From NCBI GenBank assembly GCA_018646565.1, contig JABGUO010000154.1:1-5429 (forward strand): a DNA stretch of 5,429 nucleotides, given 5' to 3'. Below are positions 1 to 5,429 of this stretch, piece after piece. This DNA is from Opitutia bacterium. Lineage in GTDB: Bacteria; Verrucomicrobiota; Verrucomicrobiia; Opitutales; Seribacteraceae. A program made the translations under genes and the position numbers. The notes under the pieces were generated by a model. That model made no database searches. It had not been told where the DNA came from and was given only the letters and a program-made list of their open reading frames with translations. Every line of letters begins with the position of its first letter. Position 1 is the first letter of the stretch.

Positions 1-592
1 AGTAAGGAGCAAACCCTTGGAGCAAACATCATTCAATCAATGGGATGGAGATAGACCAGAGGGCTTGGGTTTTTATATCCTTCCTTTCCTTGGGACTTAT
101 AAGCCGGATGGCTTGGAGTGGAAATCAATAGGTGGAGACTTTGAGGTTGGAGAGAAACATGGATTTTCCAGTGGTATACGATTTGGGCATGGTTGGAAGT
201 ATTTCTTTACTGATTTTCAACTTTCCTACTTTCATAATGAATTGGAGAGCATAGATATTGGATTACCCTCTGTCCGTTTTTCTGGCAAGACAGATGGAAT
301 GGGTGGGCATATCTCCGCTGGCGTGAAGGTGCCGGTATCCCATTCGTTTAATCTAACCTTAGGTGTAGGATTAGGCGGGACGCATCAGGATATTTCCTTT
401 CTTTTGATGGGCCTGCCTGTAGAGGAGGAAGATTTTTTATTCAGCTATCAATTCTTTACCGGACTTGAATACCACCCGATTGATCATTTACGCATAGGTA
501 TACGCTATCGATGGTTAAGGGTAGGGGAGACCGATCTTTTCTCCGCCCGTAACTTACACCTAGCTGAATTGGCTCTGGGATATGTTTTTTAG
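1..592 (+). CDS. Outer-membrane beta-barrel protein, 5'-partial
   Basis: The frame is open from base 2 to a TAG stop at 590-592, so the true start is probably left of the window. The visible chain alternates polar and hydrophobic or aromatic residues in segments separated by Gly/Asp-rich turns, for example GLGFYILPFLGTYKP, then HISAGVKVPV, LTLGVGLGG and LRIGIRYRWLRV. It ends in LALGYVF, with the terminal phenylalanine typical of proteins inserted by the BAM complex. About eight strands over roughly 190 residues fit a small OmpA/opacity-type barrel in the outer membrane. A TTG at 17 preceded by AAGGAG at 4-9 could act as a start, but it would give a barrel with no signal peptide, so I consider it coincidental. 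Its ligand and role cannot be told. It converges on the 942-residue gene and is not part of that operon. Confidence 0.7.
   Translation, partial: VRSKPLEQTSFNQWDGDRPEGLGFYILPFLGTYKPDGLEWKSIGGDFEVGEKHGFSSGIRFGHGWKYFFTDFQLSYFHNELESIDIGLPSVRFSGKTDGMGGHISAGVKVPVSHSFNLTLGVGLGGTHQDISFLLMGLPVEEEDFLFSYQFFTGLEYHPIDHLRIGIRYRWLRVGETDLFSARNLHLAELALGYVF
6..27. repeat. 9-bp direct repeat (GGAGCAAAC x2)
   Basis: GGAGCAAAC occurs at 6-14 and again at 19-27, a 13-bp period. The period is not a multiple of three, so the copies are read in different frames of the barrel gene. The first copy supplies most of the AAGGAG that resembles a ribosome binding site before the TTG at 17. This is a short local duplication with no known role. 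Confidence 0.5.
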
Positions 593-728
593 TTAGTTTT
601 CTTACAGCGCGAGGCAGTTGATTTTTCTGTAGAATGGAAAATCGCAGGTCTTTGTGTTTATGCGGCAAGCTTTTTTCTCCGTTTTACGGCACTTATGGAA
701 TTTGGTTAACTCCAGTTAATCCAAGGGA
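593..728. other. Convergent intergenic gap
   Basis: This gap lies between the stops of the barrel gene (plus) and the 942-residue gene (minus). It is AT-rich. It contains a T-run at 671-676 following AAGCTT, a short CCGT/ACGG inverted repeat at 679-689, and the larger imperfect hairpin at 702-724. I see no coding sequence in it that I would support. Confidence 0.5.
702..724. terminator. Possible bidirectional terminator hairpin (weak)
   Basis: The left arm TTGGTTAACT (702-711) pairs with AGTTAATCCAA (714-724) over ten base pairs, with one bulged T and only CC between the arms. The innermost pairs would therefore open to form the loop. It begins five bases past the TAA stop of the minus-strand gene and sits between two convergent genes, where a shared terminator is expected. 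Neither side has an immediate U-tract: the nearest on the plus side is T738-T743. Intrinsic termination is therefore doubtful. Confidence 0.3.
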
Positions 729-3557
729 TTACTGTTCTTTTTTAGGTGATGCTTTTAACTTTTTCTCGAAGATTGTTGCCTGTGCACGCAAACCATCATT
801 TTCAAAAGTCAGCCCGAAATCGACCTCACCAAATGGGCTGAGTAACCCGATGCCGTTTCGGGGCATGCGGGGTTTACCCGGATGACCGAAGATGCTGGAT
901 TCATAAGTCTGAAACTTTTGATTCCAAGTATACTTTCCACCACCTGGGCACTGAAGCTCAGTTTGCCAAACTTTAAGATGGTAGGATGGGGCATCCAGTT
1001 TGTTAAGTTGTACGCGCCATTCGTTGAGTGCATAAAGGTTTGACCATGATTTTTTCTGGAAGCTTTTAAGGCTTTCTTTTTGGAAAACTCCATCTAAAAG
1101 GTCGACTAATGGGTTTTTGGCAAAAAATGCGGAGCTTTTCCCTGCCCAATTGGCAATCGTTTGGTTCTTATCTCCTGCTCGCCGAAGCAGGTTACGGTCA
1201 ATGGACTGTTTGATCATGTCCTCGCTCAGGCTAACAGTGAGGTGTTTTGCCGAAGGGGCATAATAAAGTGCAACGGGGGCGGAACCTTCTTTGATTAAGT
1301 CGTCCTCAAGATTCTGTCCGGGGGCAATTTTAACATATCCCTGTTTTTTGTGAGAATGATTCGACCATACGGTCATGCCGGGAGCAGTCTGTTCGAGCCA
1401 TGCCCGAAAGCCTGCCAGGAATGCAGTTAATTTGAAGGGGTTGCTCACTTCAACATTCAGTGCAACCGGAATCCGACCGAAGTTTTTTTCCATGAATTCT
1501 CCGGCTCCTTTTTCTTCGCCCGTTGAGAAGGCTTTACCCAATTCCTTAAAGAAGGGAGATTGGTCGAGGTATACAGAGCAGGACTCCCCAATCCAACTGA
1601 AAGCACCCGCTCCCAGGGATGGGGCCATGATCGAAGCAAAATTGCTTACCTGTTTTAACTCAGGTGAGTCCATGTCCAGTGCGGTGACCCAGTGGAGGAG
1701 GGCTTCCGGGTGGGGGTCGCCTGATGAGTCCTTCAGTTTGACATCGCCAGTGGTGCTGATCATTCGTCGATAATCCGTTCCACCGATCAGGGGAAGAATG
1801 GTGAGGTCACCCGAAATCTTTCCTTCTTTTATGGAAAGGCGGGCTGCGATGGGGTCAAAATATTTTGACCAATGACTTTGATAGCGGTCGCGAAAGAATA
1901 CATATGCCCTTTTTTCTTCCTCTGTAATTTTAGTAATGCCCAAATCCTCGACCGAGCGGAGGAAGGTAAGATTGCCAAAGCGGGGACTATGAACACGCCC
2001 GTTTATGAGTTTCACTTTACCGAGTTCAGGAAAATCTTTTGGATTGAGTACCGAGCCTGATTCATGTCGTGCTTGTAATTCAGCAAGTTCGGAGGAGGCG
2101 CGGGTTCGGCGGGAGGCTCCAATGCGCCATTCTGGATCACACCATCGACGGATGGTGGCATCCGAGATAAGAACGAATGCATGTTCGTGGTGTGCGGGTG
2201 GCCGAAGATAGCGAGTCCGGAAATAATGGTATTCCTCGAGGGAGGATAGGCTGGTTTTCTTGCCTTGAGAGACTTGAATGATGTTCTTTAATTGATTAAG
2301 TGAATTTGTGACCACCACGATATTTTTAGCTACGGTTGCGGAATACGATTTAATCATGTCTCCTGAAGCAACCAATCCGGAATATTTCACACCCGAAATG
2401 GTACCGCTAACATTTTTTGCACTCTTATTCTTTTGGGAGGATTCGAGTCTACGAAGTGCCAAAGCCGCAACAAGGGCATCCGTTTGTTTCGCCTCGAATA
2501 GTACGGTAAGCGAGGTTCCGGTGCGAAGAAATGGATCGCTTCCGGTCATGGCCACGGAGGAAATTAGTTTGGGACCGAGTGCCCGACTGAGTTCCGTGTC
2601 GGGAAGGCAAAGTTGGTCCCGGTACTTCTCTCGCGAGCGTGCACTTTCTGCACGCCCTTCGCTCAGTCGGAGGAGTGGCGTTCCCCAAAGAGTGGCTTTA
2701 TCCATCACCTCGATCATCGATTGAAAAGATGGAAAAAAGAGTGCGTGCTGATCGGAGGGCAGGGCATTGGCAAGTGGATCAAGTTCTGGTTTCGCGTCTC
2801 CGATCAATTCTTTCCATGGCATTTCATCAATGGTGATACCTTTGATTGAGGAAATTGGAATTGTCCGGTTTTGTTCATCGCTGGAAAGACGTAACTCGCG
2901 ATCCAGTTGAAGATTTTCACTGATTGCTCGCCCACCTGAAAAAAGGTCCATCTGTCGCTCGATTCCACGCTTGCGAACTGGTCGAAAGTTGCGGGTTGCG
3001 AGATTATGCTGATGTTTATGTTCATCCTTCGGCAGCAGTTTCTTCAATCTATTAGAAGCCTGTTCAGATTGATGCCGAAACCAGGCAGTTCCGGGGACAC
3101 TGAGTTTCTGAAGTTTTTGATAGTACGCTAATTTATTTTTCAGGTAGGTTACTTCGCCCTTTTTTTCCAGTGTAAGATTCTTGGCATTTTTCCGATTAAA
3201 GGTGAAGGGATGCTCGCTTAGTTCATTATCCTTGTTCGGAATAAAAAGTGATCCATTTACAATTGGTTTTGGATTCACTAGGCATATTCGCAAAGCACTT
3301 GTGGGTAAGTTGGTTGGATTGTTTCCATGGCTGACAATATGAATGAAGGATCTTTTGGCATCAGAAGTTCGTAAATAAGGAACGGGGGGATTGGTCCACT
3401 TTCTTAATTCTCTGGAATAATTCCGTTTTACATCAAATTTCTGAGGGATTTCCTGACCGTTTTTAAAGGTTAGATCTTCGATTTGGAGCGATAGAAAGGT
3501 TTGGGCCTGGGTAAAAAGAGGAATAAGTAAGATGGTCAATAAGAAGAGTTTTTTCAT
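729..3557 (-). CDS. Large secreted protein of unknown function (942 aa)
   Basis: The protein starts with an export signal: KK at 2-3, a hydrophobic core at 4-15, and TQA|Q giving likely cleavage after Ala18. No later segment is hydrophobic enough for a membrane anchor, so it is probably periplasmic or outer-surface. A basic, His-containing linker spans about 170-210. Residues 345-430 read like a DUF3352-type module (LTVLFEAKQTDALVAAL, then KNIVVVTNSLNQLKNII). They are followed by SDATIRRWC (465-473) and an Arg-rich stretch. A similar pattern returns at 695-790 (VALNVEVSNPFKLTAFLAGF, then LTVSLSEDMIKQSI). The C-terminal part has CPGGGKYTWN (870-879) and GHPGKP (891-896). I recall similar proteins from Verrucomicrobiota and Planctomycetota but know no function, and I see no catalytic signature. 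The ATG at 3555-3557 is fixed by the signal peptide. No Shine-Dalgarno precedes it. The gene follows the lipoprotein gene after 112 bp. Confidence 0.85.
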   Translation of the reverse strand: MKKLFLLTILLIPLFTQAQTFLSLQIEDLTFKNGQEIPQKFDVKRNYSRELRKWTNPPVPYLRTSDAKRSFIHIVSHGNNPTNLPTSALRICLVNPKPIVNGSLFIPNKDNELSEHPFTFNRKNAKNLTLEKKGEVTYLKNKLAYYQKLQKLSVPGTAWFRHQSEQASNRLKKLLPKDEHKHQHNLATRNFRPVRKRGIERQMDLFSGGRAISENLQLDRELRLSSDEQNRTIPISSIKGITIDEMPWKELIGDAKPELDPLANALPSDQHALFFPSFQSMIEVMDKATLWGTPLLRLSEGRAESARSREKYRDQLCLPDTELSRALGPKLISSVAMTGSDPFLRTGTSLTVLFEAKQTDALVAALALRRLESSQKNKSAKNVSGTISGVKYSGLVASGDMIKSYSATVAKNIVVVTNSLNQLKNIIQVSQGKKTSLSSLEEYHYFRTRYLRPPAHHEHAFVLISDATIRRWCDPEWRIGASRRTRASSELAELQARHESGSVLNPKDFPELGKVKLINGRVHSPRFGNLTFLRSVEDLGITKITEEEKRAYVFFRDRYQSHWSKYFDPIAARLSIKEGKISGDLTILPLIGGTDYRRMISTTGDVKLKDSSGDPHPEALLHWVTALDMDSPELKQVSNFASIMAPSLGAGAFSWIGESCSVYLDQSPFFKELGKAFSTGEEKGAGEFMEKNFGRIPVALNVEVSNPFKLTAFLAGFRAWLEQTAPGMTVWSNHSHKKQGYVKIAPGQNLEDDLIKEGSAPVALYYAPSAKHLTVSLSEDMIKQSIDRNLLRRAGDKNQTIANWAGKSSAFFAKNPLVDLLDGVFQKESLKSFQKKSWSNLYALNEWRVQLNKLDAPSYHLKVWQTELQCPGGGKYTWNQKFQTYESSIFGHPGKPRMPRNGIGLLSPFGEVDFGLTFENDGLRAQATIFEKKLKASPKKEQ

Positions 3558-3669
3558 GGGACGAGTGGGCTTTTTGTTTCTGTAAAATAAGGTATTATTT
3601 TGTTAAGGTGTATTCTTGAGGGCGAGGAAATTATCTATTGGATTATCTTGTGGATACTATTTCTTGAGA
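3558..3669 (-). promoter_or_regulatory. Gap upstream of the 942-aa gene; possible promoter region
   Basis: This 112-bp AT-rich gap separates the lipoprotein stop from the start of the large secreted protein, both on the minus strand. It is long enough for its own promoter. On the minus strand it contains no GG dinucleotide, so a -24/-12 promoter is excluded here. It holds a 7-bp perfect inverted repeat (3584-3601) and the octamer TTCTTGAG twice (3613-3620 and 3661-3668). No GC-rich terminator hairpin follows the lipoprotein gene, so read-through from it is possible. Confidence 0.35.
3584..3601. repeat. AT-rich inverted repeat (AAAATAA-GGTA-TTATTTT)
   Basis: The arms at 3584-3590 and 3595-3601 are perfectly complementary over seven bases, with a four-base spacer. 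The repeat lies about 27 bp before the ATG of the 942-residue gene. That position suits an operator or the -10 region of a promoter. Its pure A/T arms also make a chance origin fairly likely. Confidence 0.45.
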
Positions 3670-4440
3670 TTATTGTGATTTTTTCATCAACTCCATCATC
3701 ATTTGTTGAACTTCTGGGATTAACTTAAGCACAGTGGCAATTTGGTTTCTGTCGGCCAAGTTTCTAGCTTTATCCCGGTCGTTAAACCAGGCAGCTATTT
3801 CGTTTGCATCCAAAGAGGCACTCGCAGTTCCGTATGGATAACCGGTTCGTACATCGAGAAGGAGAGCGTTCGCATGTCCAGTTGTTTCGATTTCTCGTGA
3901 TGGTATTAAATACCCACCGATTATCGTCCAGTTAGCAACCGATGATGCGAGCTTGGTTGTTTTTGTCTTTGAAAATACTTCGTACACCAAAACATAATCA
4001 AGATGCTGCCTGGCAGCTCCCAGTCGAACTTTACGAAAGATTTCAACCGAGTTTCTATTGCTCTTAGTATTTATGTTTTGAGATGAATATACCATTTCTG
4101 CAATCATTGAGCTAACCGGGACAAAGTCTCCAAATTTTTCTCCCATTTCCTCTTTTACTTTTGTCCACGATTCGATTTCCTTGGCTGACAAGTTAGATAT
4201 TTTTCCGTTGTAAAGCTTGACTAAACCAATCCTTGCAGGAAATCGAAGGGAGGGTTCAATTTGAGCAACAAATCTTACTTCTTGGTCTATGCTACTCCTG
4301 TTTTGCTCCTTCATGTCAACTTGGGTGTATCCAGATAAGTACTTCTTTCCGGAGGTCATTTGAACTGAATGTGACTGGCAGCCAACGGTTATAAGGGATA
4401 GAGCGAGCAGCAGTGCGATTTGAATAGTACGTTTTGTCAT
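3670..4440 (-). CDS. Putative lipoprotein (256 aa)
   Basis: A lipoprotein signal is visible: K3-R4, a hydrophobic stretch at 6-19, then LITVGC with the acylated cysteine at 21. Gln follows at +2, so by the enteric Lol rule it would go to the outer membrane. Residues 55-80 hold the segment FVAQIEPSLRFPARIGLVKLY. The most distinctive region is 147-206: LDYVLVYEVFSKT, then WTIIGGYLIPSREI, then ALLLDVRTGYPYGTAS. It reads as a beta-rich domain that ends before a charged helical tail (212-256). The order 'DYVL.Y ... WT..G.YLIP ... LLDVR.G' recalls, from memory only, bacterial lipoproteins grouped as rhombotarget lipoproteins. I see no C-terminal anchor, so this is a weak lead. The ATG at 4438-4440 is fixed by the signal peptide. 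No good Shine-Dalgarno precedes it. The gene diverges from the sigma-54 activator and precedes the large secreted protein. Confidence 0.85.
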   Translation of the reverse strand: MTKRTIQIALLLALSLITVGCQSHSVQMTSGKKYLSGYTQVDMKEQNRSSIDQEVRFVAQIEPSLRFPARIGLVKLYNGKISNLSAKEIESWTKVKEEMGEKFGDFVPVSSMIAEMVYSSQNINTKSNRNSVEIFRKVRLGAARQHLDYVLVYEVFSKTKTTKLASSVANWTIIGGYLIPSREIETTGHANALLLDVRTGYPYGTASASLDANEIAAWFNDRDKARNLADRNQIATVLKLIPEVQQMMMELMKKSQ

Positions 4441-4480
4441 TTTTTGAATTTGTTAATTTTGTGAAACCTAATTATCTATT

Positions 4481-4496
4481 AACATTTATCATGCCA
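4481..4496 (-). promoter_or_regulatory. Weak -24/-12 (sigma-54-like) element for the lipoprotein
   Basis: Read on the minus strand, the sequence is TGGCATG-ATAA-ATGTT, against the sigma-54 consensus TGGCACG-N4-TTGCW. The -24 half matches six of seven bases and the spacing is right. The -12 half has TG in place but lacks the conserved C of GC. It would start transcription near 4470, leaving a leader of about 30 bases. The divergent gene encodes a sigma-54 activator, which raises interest, but the match is imperfect. The minus-strand GATAAT at 4476-4471 is an alternative -10 for a sigma-70-type promoter. Confidence 0.25.
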
Positions 4497-4510
4497 CCCT
4501 GTCGGGTTTT

Positions 4511-4528
4511 GCTTAAAGTACTCTAAGC
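4511..4528. promoter_or_regulatory. 18-bp near-palindrome, candidate operator
   Basis: GCTTAAAGTACTCTAAGC is symmetrical in eight of nine base pairs, with GCTTA/TAAGC outer arms and an AGTACT core. The only mismatch is the A/C pair between them. Symmetry with no loop suits binding by a dimeric protein better than an RNA hairpin. It lies between divergent promoters, about 70 bp before the lipoprotein start and 80 bp before the activator start. A site for the neighbouring activator is possible but unproven. Confidence 0.45.
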
Positions 4529-4545
4529 CAATGATTTGTGTTTGT

Positions 4546-4573
4546 TTGGTTCGGTCTTTTGTATTTTTATATT
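4546..4573 (+). promoter_or_regulatory. Possible sigma-70-type promoter of the activator
   Basis: TTGGTT (4546-4551) and TATATT (4568-4573) are 16 bp apart. The -10 matches TATAAT at five of six bases, but the -35 matches TTGACA at only three. Transcription would begin near 4580, just ahead of the TTGTAA inverted repeat, and leave about 29 bases before the ATG. In DNA this AT-rich such matches are common. Confidence 0.25.
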
Positions 4574-4580
4574 CCATAAT

Positions 4581-4598
4581 TTGTAATATGCGTTACAA
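4581..4598. repeat. Inverted repeat TTGTAA-N6-TTACAA, candidate operator
   Basis: Two perfect 6-bp arms (4581-4586 and 4593-4598) flank the spacer TATGCG, ten bases before the activator ATG. A repressor bound here would block transcription or early elongation of the activator gene, which would fit autoregulation. The spacer contains an in-frame ATG (4588-4590), an alternative but less likely start. Confidence 0.4.
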
Positions 4599-4608
4599 TT
4601 TATGTTAT

Positions 4609-5429
4609 ATGAATAAGTCAGATTTAAGTTTTTTATTGAAAGAGATACATACTTTGACTTTCGTAAATCCGTTCGGCAGTCAGAGGGATGAAATTGAAGA
4701 GAGAATTCTTAAACAGTTAGGCGTGGCGGAAGTATCAGGGCCCATAAACCCGATATTTACTAAGGAATTTAATCAGGTTCTTTATTGGGTAGATCAGGCA
4801 GAACAATCTTTACTGGGAGGCATGGTAAAGAACTTTGATTCTACTGTACGAGCTGAACAGATTGCATCATTGGCATATTTTTCTCTCTACCATAAACTGG
4901 TCGATGATTTTGATTCTTTGATTAACCGTGCTGAGGGAGATACTGTCTCCAATCGTCAATTGTTCAAAAAAATTGAGAGAGGAATTAAACAGAGAAGTCC
5001 ATTGGTTTGCGGAGGAAGAAGTGCGATGTGGGAAAACCCGGAGCACCTTTTTTCCTGTTTTTATCAATTGCGAAGAGCCTTCCTCTGCCTTTTTAATGAA
5101 ATTGTCGGGTGGAGTAAACCGATAAGGGCACTACGAGTGCGTGTATGGGAGAGTATTTTCACAAAGGATATGCACAGCTATCAACAATGGATGCATGAAT
5201 CTGTGGGTCGATTTCCGACTTTGATTCTAGGTCCCACGGGATCGGGGAAGGAAATTGTAGCTCGGGCGATCGGATTATCGAGATTCATTCCCTATAATTC
5301 GAAGAATGGTCAATTTGAGTCCAGTCCGAAAGAAAGTTTCTGTCCGGTTAATTTATCTGCCCTAACAGAAACCTTGATAGAGTCTGAACTTTTTGGTCAT
5401 CGCAAGGGTTCTTTTACGGGTGCGATGCG
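4609..5429 (+). CDS. Sigma-54-dependent transcriptional activator, 3'-partial
   Basis: The frame runs open from ATG 4609 past the window edge, giving 273 residues. The C-terminal part begins an AAA+ domain of bacterial enhancer-binding proteins. It has Walker A GPTGSGKE (208-215), then VNLSAL (247-252), [12 protein letters not shown] (256-267), and the sigma-54-contacting L1 loop as GSFTGA (267-272; usual form GAFTGA). Such proteins hydrolyse ATP to open sigma-54 RNA polymerase promoters. Walker B, the arginine finger and any DNA-binding helix-turn-helix would lie beyond the edge. The roughly 200-residue N-terminal part is not a recognisable receiver, GAF or PAS domain. It contains VNPF (19-22) and WESIFTKDM (180-188), which I recall from activators in Verrucomicrobiota, Planctomycetota and Myxococcota. 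The stretch between Walker A and VNLSAL is about ten residues longer than usual. In-frame ATGs also lie at 4588 and 4531, but their extra residues look non-coding. No Shine-Dalgarno is visible. Confidence 0.85.
   Translation, partial: MNKSDLSFLLKEIHTLTFVNPFGSQRDEIEERILKQLGVAEVSGPINPIFTKEFNQVLYWVDQAEQSLLGGMVKNFDSTVRAEQIASLAYFSLYHKLVDDFDSLINRAEGDTVSNRQLFKKIERGIKQRSPLVCGGRSAMWENPEHLFSCFYQLRRAFLCLFNEIVGWSKPIRALRVRVWESIFTKDMHSYQQWMHESVGRFPTLILGPTGSGKEIVARAIGLSRFIPYNSKNGQFESSPKESFCPVNLSALTETLIESELFGHRKGSFTGAM

Larger units (their letters stand above)
4441..4608. promoter_or_regulatory. Divergent promoter region, lipoprotein / activator
   Basis: This 168-bp AT-rich region separates the lipoprotein start (minus) from the activator start (plus). 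It must carry signals for both genes unless they depend on distant promoters. It contains an 18-bp near-palindrome (4511-4528), a TTGTAA/TTACAA inverted repeat (4581-4598), a weak -24/-12-like element facing the lipoprotein, and a weak sigma-70-like element facing the activator. The activator frame stays open back to a TAA at 4480-4482, but this stretch does not look coding. Confidence 0.6.

Noticed and set aside
456..668. 70-residue minus-strand reading frame
   Set aside because: It overlaps the C-terminal strands of the barrel gene, which has clear coding character. The basic, motif-free product looks like a shadow.
679..689. CCGT-TTT-ACGG mini-hairpin as a terminator
   Set aside because: It has only four base pairs and no U-tract follows on either strand. 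On the minus strand it is followed by A residues.
634..885. 83-residue plus-strand reading frame starting in the convergent gap
   Set aside because: It overlaps the 3' end of the large minus-strand gene, is Cys/Pro/Ser-rich with no fold signal, and has no upstream Shine-Dalgarno.
1375..1773. 132-residue plus-strand reading frame
   Set aside because: It lies wholly inside the 942-residue gene on the opposite strand. Its composition is rich in Ser, Arg and Pro as expected of an antisense shadow, and it shows no domain pattern.
2308..2724. 138-residue plus-strand reading frame
   Set aside because: It is antisense to the conserved SDATIRRWC part of the large exported gene and has no recognisable motif or ribosome binding site.
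4546..4567. TGGTTCG-like sequence on the plus strand as a -24/-12 promoter for the activator
   Set aside because: There is no GC at the required distance, and the nearest TTTTG is out of phase by one base.
4531..4608. In-frame upstream ATGs at 4531 and 4588 as the activator start
   Set aside because: The added residues are Cys/Phe/Ile-rich, from AT-rich non-coding-looking DNA with no ribosome binding site. The product from 4609 begins with a more natural hydrophilic N-terminus.
4867..5125. Short reading frames on both strands within the right-hand region
   Set aside because: Both overlap the sigma-54 activator, which is coding in another plus-strand frame with Walker A and L1 motifs.
1..5429. 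Defence system, mobile element, CRISPR array or RNA gene
   Set aside because: I found no repeat-spacer pattern, transposase, integrase, nuclease, toxin or tRNA-like fold. The only long coding regions are the four genes described.

Overview
The window looks like chromosomal DNA from a Gram-negative bacterium. It holds an outer-membrane-type beta-barrel protein, a lipoprotein, a large exported protein and an AAA+ sigma-54 activator. Two proteins recall families I associate from memory with Verrucomicrobiota, Planctomycetota and Myxococcota: the 942-residue exported protein (motif SDATIRRWC, C-terminal CPGGGKYTWN) and the activator (motif VNLSAL...LIESELFG). I lean towards Verrucomicrobiota or a relative, but no marker gene is present and this is inference. 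Base composition is moderate, with AT-rich gaps between genes. The two minus-strand genes and the activator lack a clear Shine-Dalgarno sequence. I see no RNA gene, CRISPR array, insertion sequence or phage gene.

Layout. (1) Bases 1-592, plus strand: the 3' part of a small beta-barrel protein whose beginning, presumably with the signal peptide, lies left of the window. (2) Bases 593-728: a short convergent gap with a weak hairpin. (3) Bases 729-3557, minus strand: one long gene for a 942-residue secreted protein of unknown function. (4) Bases 3558-3669: a gap with an AT-rich perfect inverted repeat. (5) Bases 3670-4440, minus strand: a 256-residue lipoprotein. (6) Bases 4441-4608: the divergent control region, with an 18-bp near-palindrome, a second small inverted repeat and a weak -24/-12-like element. 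(7) Bases 4609-5429, plus strand: the N-terminal 273 residues of a sigma-54-dependent transcriptional activator that runs off the right edge.

How they may work together (inference). The lipoprotein and the large exported protein follow each other on the minus strand, 112 bp apart. The activator gene diverges from them across a region containing candidate operators. A reasonable hypothesis is that the activator controls the lipoprotein, and perhaps the exported protein, as a small cell-envelope response locus. Its N-terminal domain is not a classical receiver, GAF or PAS domain that I can recognise. The beta-barrel gene converges on this unit and is probably separate from it.
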